Source: Prorocentrum cordatum
Lineage: Eukaryota; Sar; Dinophyceae; Prorocentrales; Prorocentraceae
Assembly (NCBI GenBank): GCA_963575745.1
Contig: CAUYUJ010019358.1
Coordinates: forward strand, 7,501 to 71,500
Length of the DNA: 64,000 nt
Reading direction: 5' to 3'
The translations under genes and the position numbers were made by a program. Below, in pieces: positions 10,373 through 20,815 of the stretch. How positions within the stretch are numbered: the first letter of the stretch is position 1; every line of letters begins with the position of its first letter. The notes below the pieces were generated by a model. The model had not been told where the DNA came from, searched no databases, and was given only the letters and a program-made list of their open reading frames with translations.

Positions 10373-10843
10373 TTTTGCTAGCTGTCCAGTCGTAGGAAAT
10401 ACGAGTTCAAGTCACTGGAAAACGTCGTCGGTCTGATCCGCTTTCCCGGAGCAACCTCCAGTTGTTGACGGAGGGTCCGTCTTTGTCTTATCTTCTGACT
10501 TGATTTCGTCTGAATCAGGAGCTAGCTGTGATGTCGAACCAATGAATGCAACGAGGTAGATGAGGGATGCTTGTTCTCAGGTGTATGCCGCAGTAGTCGC
10601 ACTGCCAGTCCTCGAAGCGGCGCTTCTTGGCACGGCGTGCCTCTGCCTCGTCCTTGCGAGGCCCACGAGATTTCTTCTTACGAGTCGTGACTAAAAGGTA
10701 TATATACAAAGGTTGCCAGTGTGGCCAGTGAGTCTAAAGCGAGCGAAGCTCGCGCGCTAGCTCGGCCGGCGTGCCCGCCAGCCTTGAGCCTTGAGCCAAC
10801 ATAGGTACGGATGGCAAGCGTGAGCATTACGTACCGTATGCCG
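10373..10843 (-). other. Leader between 5' LTR and gag
   Basis: No ORF of note. I looked for a tRNA primer-binding site next to the LTR end at 10843 and did not find a convincing match beginning TGG. One GGCGTGCCCGCCAG core lies at 10768-10781. Confidence 0.5.
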
Positions 10844-11252
10844 TGTAACTACTATATTATACAGAGCCTCCAGAGAGGCCCCAACAAATAGTTGAAGCGC
10901 ACTTACCCTCATAGTGCACTTTGTGCACGTCTCCGAGAGGTTGTGTCGCAGCGGCTCGGGGAGCTTGTGTCGCAGCGGCTGTTCTCTGTCTCTCCCTGCG
11001 GCGGTTGAAGACGCACAAAGCCTTCAGCTGTTGGCGCGAGGTCTCCAGCACTCGGGATCAGAGAGCCGGCGGTCCAGGGCCTAAGAACACTTCGTATATA
11101 CTCTATACAATGCGGTCCGGCACACATCGGATACACAAGTCGGGCATTGTGCAACAAGTGCTCTGCGACATGCCACTTCTCTTTCCTCTGATGCTACCCT
11201 GCAGCGTGTCATGTAGACGGGGGTCCAAAGTTCGGATTCCAGGGATCCTTCA
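10844..11252 (-). repeat. 5' LTR of the Ty3-type element
   Basis: About 409 bp, bounded on the plus strand by TG at 10844 and CA at 11252, and aligned along its length with 1-403. It carries element start signals in the minus sense. No TATA box is claimed. Confidence 0.88.
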
Positions 11253-11274
11253 CGCTGGGGTAGAGTGGACAGTA

Positions 11275-12660
11275 GTAGGGCATCAGGGAGGGGGGGGGGG
11301 GGAGAAGTGGAGAAGAGGAGCCGGGGGGGGCGCGGGGGAGCGGGGGGCGCGCGGAGGATTCTGGAGGAGGGGCTGGGAATAATTTTGGAGAAATGCGGAA
11401 TGCGAGCGGGGCGGGGTGAAGATGGTTGGGGTGGGATGGGGCGGCCTGGGGGGGAGTGGGCGGAACGCGAAGAACTGAGGAATAGCACAATGGAGCACGG
11501 ACGAAACGAAAATAAAGATGAAAGGAAAGAGTCGATAAGACTGGGAAAGAACGTTGAAAAGTGGGGGCAGGTGGATGCGAGCGGAGACTGGTGCGGAAAC
11601 AAAGCGCGGGGGGATTGGAAGGCACCCGAAAGCCTCCGATGACCTCTGGGGGGCCTCGGGGTAGCCCCGATGGCCACCGAGCAGTTCCAGAGGCTCCGAA
11701 ACCCTGCGGGAACGCCCTGGGGGCCTCGTCGAAGGAGGCCTTCATTCGAAGCCTGCAGAAGAACATGGGCCAGTGGAACACGCGCGTCTCAAAGTCCGGC
11801 AAACCGGGCCCCGGCGAGCGGCGGACCGTCGGCCTGGCCAGTGGCAGCGCTGGCGATGCACGCGCCGACCCGCGGCAACCCGACCCCAAGATGGACAGAC
11901 AGCGAGCTCACCACGACGACGACGACCACGACGAGAGGAGGGAGGAGGAGGAGGAGGAGCTGGGAGGAGCTGGGAGGAGGAGGAGGAGGAGGAGGAGGAG
12001 GAGGAGGAGGAGGAGGAGGAGGAGGAGGAGGAGGAGGAAGAGGAAGAGGAGGAGGAGGAGGAGGAGGAGGAGGAGGAAGGGAGGGAAGGAGGGAAGGAGG
12101 GAGGAAGGGAAGGAGAAGAGGGAGGAGGGTGGGGGCTGAAGGACCGACAGGCTGGCCCTCGGCAGGCGGCGAGACAGTCGCACAGATTATCGGCCTGGCT
12201 GGCTGAAGGGTCGGAGTGCCGGGCTCCCGGCGGCAGGCGGGCCCCAAGGGGGGCGGCCAGGGACGACGACGACGACGACGACGACAATGACGATAAGGGG
12301 AGGGAGGGGCGGGAGGAAGGGATGGAGGGAAAGGGAGGAGGGAGCAGGGAGGGACGGAGGGACGGGAGGGAAAGCTGCGAAAGGAGAGAGAGAAGAGAGA
12401 GAGAGAGAGGGAGAGAGAAAGAGAAGGGCGACAGCGGGGCTACGAAGGGCATGCGTATGGGGCCACGACGGGCGACTGCGAGCGGGGGCCACAAAGGGCA
12501 TATAATGCGGGGCCACAGTGGGCAACGACGGGGCAACTGGAGGCAGCAACGGGGCCACGAAGGGCAGCGAGCGAAGGCGACCGCGGAACCAGTACGGGCA
12601 GCGAGGGGCATCGAAGGCGGGCGAAGGGCAGCGAGCGGCGACTGCAGTCCTTAACGGGCT
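11275..12660. repeat. Purine-rich low-complexity DNA with a (GGA)n microsatellite
   Basis: The plus strand is G/A-rich throughout. A near-pure GGA run covers about 11938-12090, GAC repeats lie at 12264-12290, and GA runs at about 12385-12425. All long open frames here give homopolymeric proteins (poly-E, G, R or S) on both strands and are rejected as genes. Confidence 0.9.
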
Positions 12661-12729
12661 GGTCGGGCGGGCAGGCCCAGACGGGCGGGTCGAGCGGGCG
12701 GGTCGTTGAAGCGTAAATTTTGCTTGAAC

Positions 12730-12990
12730 CGCCAAGCAGTATGTAGCGGGAGCACGATTCCTGACTGTCGAGGAGCGGCATCTAAATAAATTGTAAGGAA
12801 ATATCAAACGGGAGCCGCGATTCGGTGGTAAGTTGCGAGGAAGTCCCAAGCGAGAGCGCGATTCTTCAATAAAGCGTGAGGAAGTATCAACCCGGAGCCG
12901 CGATCCGGTGGTAAATTGCATCCCAAGCGAGAACGCGATTCTTCAATATATTGTGAGGAAGTATCAGGCGGGAGCCGCTGTTGTTGCAAA
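12730..12990. repeat. Degenerate ~80-bp tandem repeat
   Basis: Blocks such as GCGATTCTTCAATA (12858 and 12935) and GGAAGTATCAACCCGGAGCCGCGA-like segments recur about 77-80 bases apart for nearly three copies. Confidence 0.65.
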
Positions 12991-13137
12991 CCGGGGGCCA
13001 ACAACGCAGCTTTACCCTTAAACATTTCTCTGACAAGAAAACGGGGTGCGAGCCCAGGGAAGGGCACTTCAATTGAAAAAACAATGTGCACCGGACGGGG
13101 GGGATCAACAATAACTATTCTTCAGAAGTGAGAATTC

Positions 13138-13290
13138 AACAACAACAACAACAACAACAACAGCAACAGCAACAACACTATCACAAGCAACAACAGCAAC
13201 AACAACGGCTAAACCAACAGAAACAATACCCAAAACAACAACGCTAACAACAAACAACAACGAAACAACAATCTCCGCCGCAAAACCCCA
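13138..13290. repeat. (CAA)n microsatellite
   Basis: Long, lightly interrupted CAA/CAG run on the plus strand. The next ~1.2 kb (13300-14500) shows no gene I can support. Confidence 0.9.
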
Positions 13291-14519
13291 CTTCAGCCCC
13301 GCACCCAGCGACAAATTTGACACGCACCCAATACAAATACTTGGATGGCAACGAAACATGAAAACAAATTAACACAGACCGAGCAGCTACTGGAAGCCTA
13401 GCGGGAGGAATGCTCGTGCTCAGTTGTGGAGCGTGCCAACGCTAGATAGCTAGGTCAGAACTCCAGACGCGTAATGTCAGCGACTTTGATCTGACAACAA
13501 CGTCGACGAGCTTTGGGTGATGACAATGCTTGGCAACATGGATTGTGCACTCTGGATGTTTCAGTATGAACGCGATGAGCCGATAATCGTACTCACCAAA
13601 TAGAGAGAACCAACCAGGTACTCTTCACCCGTCTATTGAATCAGAACCAATCGACCACATACCAGGTCACGTGCACATTCGATTTTTCGACTAACGTGCG
13701 TACATGGACAGAGACAGCAAACCTATTCTTTTCGACGAAGGTTGGGCACGCCAACCACAAAACGTGTGGGGGAAGGAGGATCGGCGATGGGCTGGGAGAA
13801 GGAAACAGGTTTCGGCAAAGAGCGCGCCTGCTCCAGCATTCGGCGGGCCTCCTCGCGGATCCCGTCAGACCGCTTGAACGCGCTCGAGAGGCACAACGCG
13901 AGGCCGCCCTCGCCCTCGAATCTGCAAGCCAAGGGGTGTGGCCGATTGACGCAGCCGACAGAGGCCCGCCCCCAAGATGCACAACATCCCGCCGAAGCAG
14001 GCACAATGGCAGCGCGCCGCTCAAAGCGCCCAAGGGACGCAATCACATGAAGGGCTGCATGGGAACTCCGCGCCGTGTTCGCAGGACGCGCCCCCGAGAG
14101 TTGCCCGCGTGAAAAATACTGAACTTGCAACGAAAGGGCGCCTTCAGCGGCCTGGGGGGGAAACACTTGCGTACACTTATAGGACCGGCCGAATGCAGAT
14201 CAGCATATTGGAAAGGCTGTGGGACCAACGATAGAACAACGATCGAAACAACCGTCTCCATCCACCGAATCACCTCGACCGGCCCATCAATCTCACTGTC
14301 TACGTCATAGATCTATATATTACGACTCTAGATCTACCAATCGATATCACTATCTATCGATTGCTGTGTCTCACCAGCCAATCGATCGATTTCACTATGT
14401 ATCTATCGGTCGCAACATTTGCTTACGAATCTCACCATCAAAATCCGCCACCGTGCCTTCGGCACGTAGTGGAGCATTTCAAGGTTCATGCAACTCTGAG
14501 AGATAGAGGGCTTGTGGTT

Positions 14520-15200
14520 CTTGAGGGCCTGGGCCCCCAATTTCCCAGGCGATCCCGGGCGCTACTGCGCACTGCCGGGGTGTCGCCTGAGCTTTTGGGA
14601 CGCCAGGAGAGCCCCAAGACGGGCCAAGAAGACCTTAGAGGCCCCGCTGACGGCCGAAGAGGGTCCCGAGTCGTCGAATGATCGGCCCAAGACGCCCAAG
14701 ATGGCCGCCAGACGGCCGAAGAAGATGCCCCCAAGATGCCCCAAGAGGCCTCCAAGAGGCCTCCCAAGAAGCAAACATCATAGATTCAGATGTTTGCGAG
14801 ATTTTGGCGTTCTCGCCTTTTCGGCTTCCCGACGCTCCAGGACGTCCTAATAGGTCCCCAAAATCGCGCGAAGACGGCCGACGAGGCCTCAAGAGGACCC
14901 CCAAACGGCCCAAGATGGCCCCAAAACGGCCCCAAAGGCGCTCAAAACGGCCCCAGAGGCCCCGAAGACGGCTCCAAGAAGGGGCCCCGACGGGTGACCC
15001 GAATGGACATTTCGAGCTCTCGGCCATGGGAAGCCCCCAGCAGGCCCCAAGAGGCCCCAAAAAGTCCACCAAGAGCCCCCAAGAGCCCCCCAGCAAGCCC
15101 TAAGAGGCCCCCGAGAAACTCCCAAGAGGCTCCCAAAGGCCCCAAAAAGCTCCCAAACTGCCCCCGAGAGGCATCCGAGAGCGCTCCCAAGAGACCCCTG
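14520..15200. repeat. 11-bp degenerate repeat block (GGCCCCAAGAG type)
   Basis: Units such as GGCCCCAAAAC and CCCCAAGAGGC recur every 10-11 bases. The same family appears in the opposite orientation at 18240-18680 and 59150-59900. Confidence 0.75.
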
Positions 15201-15419
15201 AACGCATCCGTGTGGACTCTGACCCGCAACCCAGGCACGCAGGCGGGATAGGTCGAGGGCCATTCGATAGCTCTCGATCTGTAAATCTACATCACCACCT
15301 ACCTACCCGTCCTGATGCCAAACAATAAATCATCGGGCCAACCGTCGGAACATTCATCGGGACAGTCATCGGGGCGACTATCGGGACAAACATCGGGACA
15401 ACCATTAGGGCAACCTCTA

Positions 15420-15760
15420 CCTGTATATACAACCATCGATATCAATGCATATCCCTGCATATCACAATATAGCAGTAACACGATATGTACACGCACATAT
15501 ATATATAATACAGTTATATATATATATGTGATTATATATAATGTATGTACATATATATATATATGTGTGTACACAGATATCAATATTGATATAACGATAT
15601 ATAAATATATACACATCGGCAAACATCGACATATACTAAGGTCGCTAGGTACACCAACCGCTATTGATATGATTCTTGATATGTACATGTATGTACACAT
15701 ATAAGTATATATACGTGTATACATGTATATATATATATATATACACATACACGCACGTGC
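15420..15760. repeat. TA/CA-rich simple repeat
   Basis: Runs of TATATA and ACACAT dominate. The apparent ORFs (poly-Y/I/T) are artefacts. Confidence 0.9.
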
Positions 15761-16240
15761 ATGTCAACGACGGGCCATACGCTTTCCCCGCCAACAAGCA
15801 TCGATCTGCGTGCTGATTTCGCCAAGAGCCACTGCACATAAAACTTACTGCACACGTACATTCGCAGACAGGGGAAAACCTGTTACACCAGCAATCCCCA
15901 AGGAACAGACACAGTGAAGACAGCGAGGAGGCTTCTTGCCCTTAGAAGGTGGCAACATGAGGGTGGTTTGGGGTGGCAGGATGCATAGCGTTCGGAAACC
16001 GTGGGAAGCTTGAACACAGACATTGAAATACACGGCCCTCCCAACATTCCGAAGCAGACAAGTTGCATGAAAACAAAGCGGTATACATGCACATGCATGC
16101 CAACGACGGGCCAAACGTTTTTTCGCCAGCAGGCGTCGATCTGTGTGCTGATATCGCCAAAAGTCACTGTACATAAGAGCCACTGCGCACGTACATACAC
16201 ACACAAGGTGAAACCGGTTCCACTGGCAATCCGAAGCCGC
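15755..16240 (+). repeat. Diverged direct repeat pair, ~145 bp each
   Basis: 15755-15901 and 16092-16236 align through GCATG(C/T)CAACGACGGGCCA, then TCGATCTG(C/T)GTGCTGAT, a CACTG(C/T)ACATAA block and CTGGCAATCC-type ends. They are two old copies of the same sequence, about 190 bp apart. Function unknown. Confidence 0.75.
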
Positions 16241-16274
16241 CTTTCAATCCGAAGGTAAATCTTAGGAGCCAGAA

Positions 16275-16905
16275 AAAAACACAAAGGAATTTCACACAAA
16301 GGGTTTTGGCACCACCAGCGGTGCAACGCATGTGCACACGTGCCACCGGATCCCCACCGATCCGAACCAGGGTTGATGCACGGCCGTGCTCTAGGATGCA
16401 GTTGACATGTGTGGCGTGGCGCGGCTGTCGGCTTCGACATGATCCCAAAACCCGCTACCAACAAATATTCCATTGTGGTTTGGCACAGCCAAACCACCGT
16501 GCAACGTCAGTTTGTTCATCCGTTGACAGCAGCACGCGTCGCGGCAGCAGAACGCGCTACCGCGCACGGGCATGCAGGGCCGGCGATGTGGCTGGCCAGC
16601 TGCCAGCGCGAATTCGGCAGAAGAGCCAACATCCACGTAGGATCGTTTTGGGCGTGGTATCCGGCGCAGCTGCATCGCACTGCCAGGCGCCGCGGCCTTA
16701 CGATTGTAGCGCCAGGCCCCGTGCGCTCTTCGAGGCTGGAAAGCAAGCTCTACACAAAAAAATCGCGCGTGCTCTTGTGGGGGCGGCGAAAACGATCGTA
16801 CACAAAGGAAATTCCTTTGTGTGCCCCCAGCGTTGTCAGTGTAACCAGACCATACACAAAGGAATTACGCGAGACTTCGTGGCACACAAAAGAATTACAG
16901 CAACG
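16275..16905. repeat. ACACAAAGGAATT motif cluster with a palindrome
   Basis: ACACAAAGGAATT-like words occur at about 16279, 16800, 16855 and 16884. At 16801-16821 two of them face each other as a perfect 10-bp inverted repeat with one central base. No ORF explains it. Confidence 0.6.
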
Positions 16906-17496
16906 CTCTTTGGGTTGCACTCTTCGCGCGCGGTGGCAGCTCCGAGCTGAAAAGGACGGGGGGGCGGGACACGGCAAAGCAGAGGAAGAGGAAAGGGAAG
17001 AGGAGGGCGAGAAAGAAGCGAAGGAAGCAACGGAAGGAAACCAGGATGCGCGCAAGCGAAGGTAACGCTGCGCGTCGAGACAGTTGCTCGTTCGTTCGGT
17101 TGGCCGTGCGGCAGATGAATAGAACAATAATTGTGCGCTGCGTATCGAAGGGCCTTCTTGGGAATGAGACTCGCGCTCTCTTCCCAACCCTCTTTCCCAC
17201 GCCCCGCTGCGAGCGCGCGACGATTTGTTTTGGCCCGCGGGCAGAGGACTGCCAATTGCTGGCGAGCGGACTTTCCACCCGTCACGCGTTCCGAACAAAT
17301 GCGACCAGCTAAACGCGCTTGCCAGGCAAACTGCCAGCTCCAAACACCGACGCCACCCCGATCCCCGCATCCGTGCCATGCACCCTCTCAACGACGCCCC
17401 CTTCCGGCGTAAAACCAATAAAACCCTTTGTGTTCATATGTTTTTTCCTGTTCTGAAATCTGGTATGCCGTTAAAAACCACGCCCAAAAAAAACAG

Positions 17497-18024
17497 CTAC
17501 GGTGGGGGTATTGGATAAGGAACCCGTCGACAAGTAGTCCAGGGTCTGGAAGCCCGTGGGACGCCAATGGTGGATTGGCCATCGATATCACCGCCGCCCT
17601 CATCAGATAAAAAACTCTCCAGAATCTGAAGCCTCCTGGGCACGTTCCTTAACGAACGCCCCCGCCGTACTTCACCGTGACAGCAGAGTAGAAGCATGCG
17701 CACGTAGGATTCCCGTACACAATTCACGCGGATAGGGCTCGCCAAGTTTAGTACTATGGACGTGGTTTTCGTCATGACCTTGAAGACAGATATGGGGCCT
17801 GCCACAAAGTCGCACACCCGGGTGCCGTGACAACGAAAGGGGAGCTGAGAGAGCACTACGTTGGCGGACACGAACTGTGTCCGTTTCCGCCACGGCATGC
17901 CACATGCACAGTACCAATCGAAAACCGCGGTGTCAACATCAAAGAGCCGGAGTCTTTGAGACCACGCCGGCAGGCACCACAGACGATTGGCATGGGGATT
18001 CTCGATGGTGACTGGGACATTCAT
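17497..18024 (-). pseudogene. Fragment of the methyltransferase-like retroelement domain
   Basis: The frame starts VPVTIENPHANRLW and continues with FDWYCACGMPWRKRTQF, then a CHG motif. This matches the pattern of the Ty3 element's segment at 3.55-4.25 kb (D-x-C-x-x-G-M, R-K, S/T-N, Cys-rich end), with the ENP and PWRKRT signatures better preserved here. It is about 175 codons, with no start or neighbouring RT, so it is probably a detached piece of an element or one exon of a host gene of the same family. Upstream, the frame is open only to about 18066. Confidence 0.55.
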
Positions 18025-18239
18025 AGAGCCAGGCGGGAAAAACCAGCGGAGAGGGAGGACGGTTCGTTAGCCTCTTGGATTCTGGACAGGACGTGCTCAA
18101 GCAAATTCGAGATCCCGCCGGGATACTGCCCAGACTTCCATCTTTCCCGGTTTGCCATCGAAAAACTGGCGCACGGGGTCCCGATAGAAAACAAGCCATG
18201 GAAGGCGCCTGGGAGCCGCTTCTCTCGAATAGTAAAAGG

Positions 18240-18680
18240 GATGGGCCGTTTTGGGGCCGTCAGGGGGCCTTTGTGGACAGTTTTGGGCCCTTTGGGTGGG
18301 CCTTTGGGGCCGTCTTGGGGCGATCGTTGGGGGATCTCGGGCCGTCTTGGGCCCGTCAGGGGGCCCCGTTGGGCAGTTGTCGGATATTTTAGGGCGCCTC
18401 TGGGGCCGTTTTGGGGCGATCTTTGGGGCTTTTTGGACCGTCTGGGGCTTCTCTAAGCCCGAAGCGGGGATAATGTTAACAAATCGCAGAAAACCTCAAA
18501 ACAATCATGATGTTGGGCCTCCTCAAGCCCTCTCGGAAACCCTCTGGAAGGTTTTGGAACTGTCTGGAAGCTCTCCTGGACTGTTCGGAAACCATCTGAA
18601 GCTCTCACGCGGCCGTCTTGGGGCCGTCTTGGGGCCGTCTTGGGGCCATCTGGGGCCGTCGTGGGGCCCTCCGGCCGTTT
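18240..18680. repeat. 11-bp repeat block (GGGGCCGTCTT type)
   Basis: Perfect 11-bp periodicity is seen at about 18613-18650, where GGGGCCGTCTT is repeated. The flanks are degenerate. It is the reverse complement family of 14520-15200. Confidence 0.8.
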
Positions 18681-18736
18681 CACTTCACAAAGCGCGAAAA
18701 AACGGGCCGCGGGGGCCGCCCGGGAGCTGCTTCACT

Positions 18737-18950
18737 CGAAATAGCCCGGCGAATGACCCCATCGCACGCAGCTGTGAAAACCGCATCTGCGAACGTCGTC
18801 TTCGGCGGTGCTCGGGGGCGCGAGCCGTGCGAAGGGTGTGCCGATGCGAGATGGCGGCGGCACGCGGGCGCTGCCACCGGCGCCTTCGGCGGAGCTCCCT
18901 ATAGGGCCTTCGGCGCGGCCCCCTGCGTCCGTGATCTGCTCGATAGGGGC
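18737..18950 (+). repeat. Diverged relic of the 77-bp satellite and its flank
   Basis: TAGCCCGGCGAATGACCCC followed by a GTGAAAACCGCATCTGCGAACGTCG-like run and CTTCGGCGGTGCT matches, with many changes, the reverse complement of the sequence bordering the satellite at 31745-31850. A GGCGCCTTCGGCGGAGCTCCCTAT unit end follows. Only about one repeat unit remains. Confidence 0.65.
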
Positions 18951-18959
18951 CGCGAAAAA

Positions 18960-19617
18960 AGCTAGACCGTCCAAGATTGTCGTTCCCTTCTTTCGCCCTC
19001 TGTGCCCGCGCACCCCAAAGCCCAACGCTGCGGGCGCAGCGCAGCGCGGAGCCCCCGCGACGCGCGCCGGTCGCCCCGAGGGGGTCCCAGCGACGCGCGC
19101 GGGTCGTCCGCTGCGCGGAGCAGAGAGAGCTAACTTGCTGGCCGATTGCGGGCGAGGCTCTGGCTGCCGGGCAGAGCGACGACAAGCAATCGCGGCGCTG
19201 GGCAGCGCGCGGCGTGGAGTTCTCGCGACGCGCGCTGGTCGCTCCGAGAGGACCCATGCGACGCGCGAGGGTCGTCCGCGGCGCGGGGCCAAGCGGTGAG
19301 ACCGTCGAGAGAAGGCGAGGTTCGGGCGGGCCGCTCCCCTGGCCAAGCCTCGCGGATAAACTCGGTGAAACCCAGCTCCCTGGCGAGGGCCGTCGCCTGC
19401 CTTCGGCACCGCGCTTCGTGCGCGCCGCAAGCTGCGCCAGCTGCTTCTGCAAGCCCTTCGGCGGCCCTGCCACGAAAAACTCGATCCGCGGCGCCCGGGC
19501 GAGCAGGAGGTCCTGGTGGCGCGCGGCGCGCGAGAGCAGCGCGTAGAGCTCCAGGCACCGGTCGTCGTCCTCCTTCCTATTGTTCCCGGCCTCATTGCGG
19601 CCGCAGTCCAGGATCAC
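18960..19617 (-). CDS. Possible exon, unknown
   Basis: An open frame whose first ~75 codons look coding (a CLELYALLSRAARHQDLLLA-type helix, then IEFFVAGPPKGLQKQLAQLA). The remainder is Arg/Ala/Pro-rich and overlaps repeated CGACGCGCG DNA, so it may be spurious. No family recognised. Confidence 0.25.
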
Positions 19618-19734
19618 GCCTGGGCGACGTCGGCCGAGTGAGCGGCGCGCCCGACATCCGACGGCCTAGGGCGAGAGAGAGTCTACAGGACCGAGAGAAG
19701 GTCTGGCTGCGGACCGCTCGCGCCCAAGCTATGG

Positions 19735-20005
19735 GGCCACGAAGCGTGTGAAAGGTGTGCTCCCTATGGGGCCACGGAACACCGCACTGGGCGCAGGAAC
19801 CGCATGCGAGCTCCGCCGCTGGGACCTTCGGTGGATGGGGCCACGAAGCGCTCTACTGGCCGCAGGAACCGCACGCGAGTTCCGCCACTGGGACCTTCGG
19901 TGGAGCTCCCTATGGGGCCACGAAGCGCTGCACTGGCAACAGGAACCGCACGCGAGCTCCGCCACTGGGACCTTTGGTGGAGCTCCCTATGGGGCCACGA
20001 AATTA
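19735..20005 (+). repeat. 77-bp satellite, ~3.5 copies
   Basis: Units of the TATGGGGCCACGAAGCG...GGAACCGCA...CTTCGGTGGAGCTCCC family, with one short unit near 19831. No conserved flanks are visible here, unlike the larger arrays. Confidence 0.85.
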
Positions 20006-20815
20006 TATAGTCTGGTTGTTTAAACTGCAGATTATGTGCGTCGGGACTGGGGACGTTGGTTTGCCCACTTGGGCTCCGCAGCCGTGAGGCTCGAGCCGCG
20101 GGGTTGCGCCAGTGGGCCGTGGACGGCCTAAACTGCGCAGCGCCCGGGGGAGGGCCGCGCGGGCGATGGGGCCAGGGGGCTATTGCGCGCGCGCCGCCAC
20201 CCTCGTGTTCGGCGGGCTGCAGACGAGCGTGGCCAATGAGTGGTGGCCATGCGGCCGGGGGCCTGGAGGTGCGAGTCCCGCGCCGCCGTTGGCCAGCCGG
20301 GCCGAGCAGGAGCCTGCGCTGGCCCTCTGGCCGCGTGGTGGCTCCCAGCCCGAAGGGCGAGGGACAGCGGGCCAAGGGGCGAGTGCCGCCAGCCTCGAAA
20401 GGCGACAGGGGGCATGGGAATGGCTGTGCGACGGCTCCCGTGCCGCCCGCCACCGGAAAGGGGCGGCAAGTGGGCATCCCGATGGCGTCGACTGCCTTCG
20501 CGACCATGCGGGGTGGGCCGCCGGCGGTGATAGCGCCGCGGGAGTAAACCCCGAGCCTCCAGGGCCGGAGGGGCCTTCGGGCTCAGGCAACAAAGGTTGG
20601 CTGCCTTGGATGCATCGGTGGTGCGCTGAGGAGGTCGCGTCGCCGGCCTCGCATGCACCCCCCCCCGCCGGGCCTGGCGAGCCTGCGTCGGGAGAGCCAC
20701 GGGGATTCACGGCCTGGGCCTTTGGGGTCAGCGGGCTGGGTATCGGGCTACGCGCCCTGGAGCGCGTGGGCACGCTCCGGCAGAAGGGGGGAGGGCGAGG
20801 AGGAGGCGGCGGAGG

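Larger units (their letters stand above)
1..11252 (-). mobile_element. Decayed Ty3-type LTR retrotransposon
   Basis: Two long terminal repeats (about 1-403 and 10844-11252) bracket a minus-strand coding region. In element order this reads gag, a membrane/proline-rich segment, aspartic protease, RT, RNase H, a methyltransferase-like segment, a segment of unknown function and integrase. RT-RNaseH before integrase is the Ty3 order. The LTRs differ at roughly 26 of 400 positions by eye. The reading frame changes at least six times and has stops, so this copy is old and defective. The left LTR is clipped by the window edge by about 7 bases, so a target-site duplication cannot be tested. The methyltransferase-like part makes it larger than a standard Ty3 element. 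Confidence 0.88.

Noticed and set aside
10820-10843. tRNA primer-binding site next to the 5' LTR
   Set aside because: The bases after the LTR end (CGGCATACGG on the minus strand) do not start with TGG or resemble a tRNA 3' end I know.
11742-12654. Long ORFs on both strands (up to 293 codons) in the GGA/GAC-rich region
   Set aside because: They encode homopolymer runs (E, G, R, S, P) in every frame, as expected for a trinucleotide microsatellite.
12858-12940. Link between the ~77-80-bp repeat here and the 77-bp satellite
   Set aside because: Only the period agrees; the sequences are unrelated.
15299-15861. ORFs rich in Tyr, Ile and Thr
   Set aside because: Produced by the TA/CA microsatellite.
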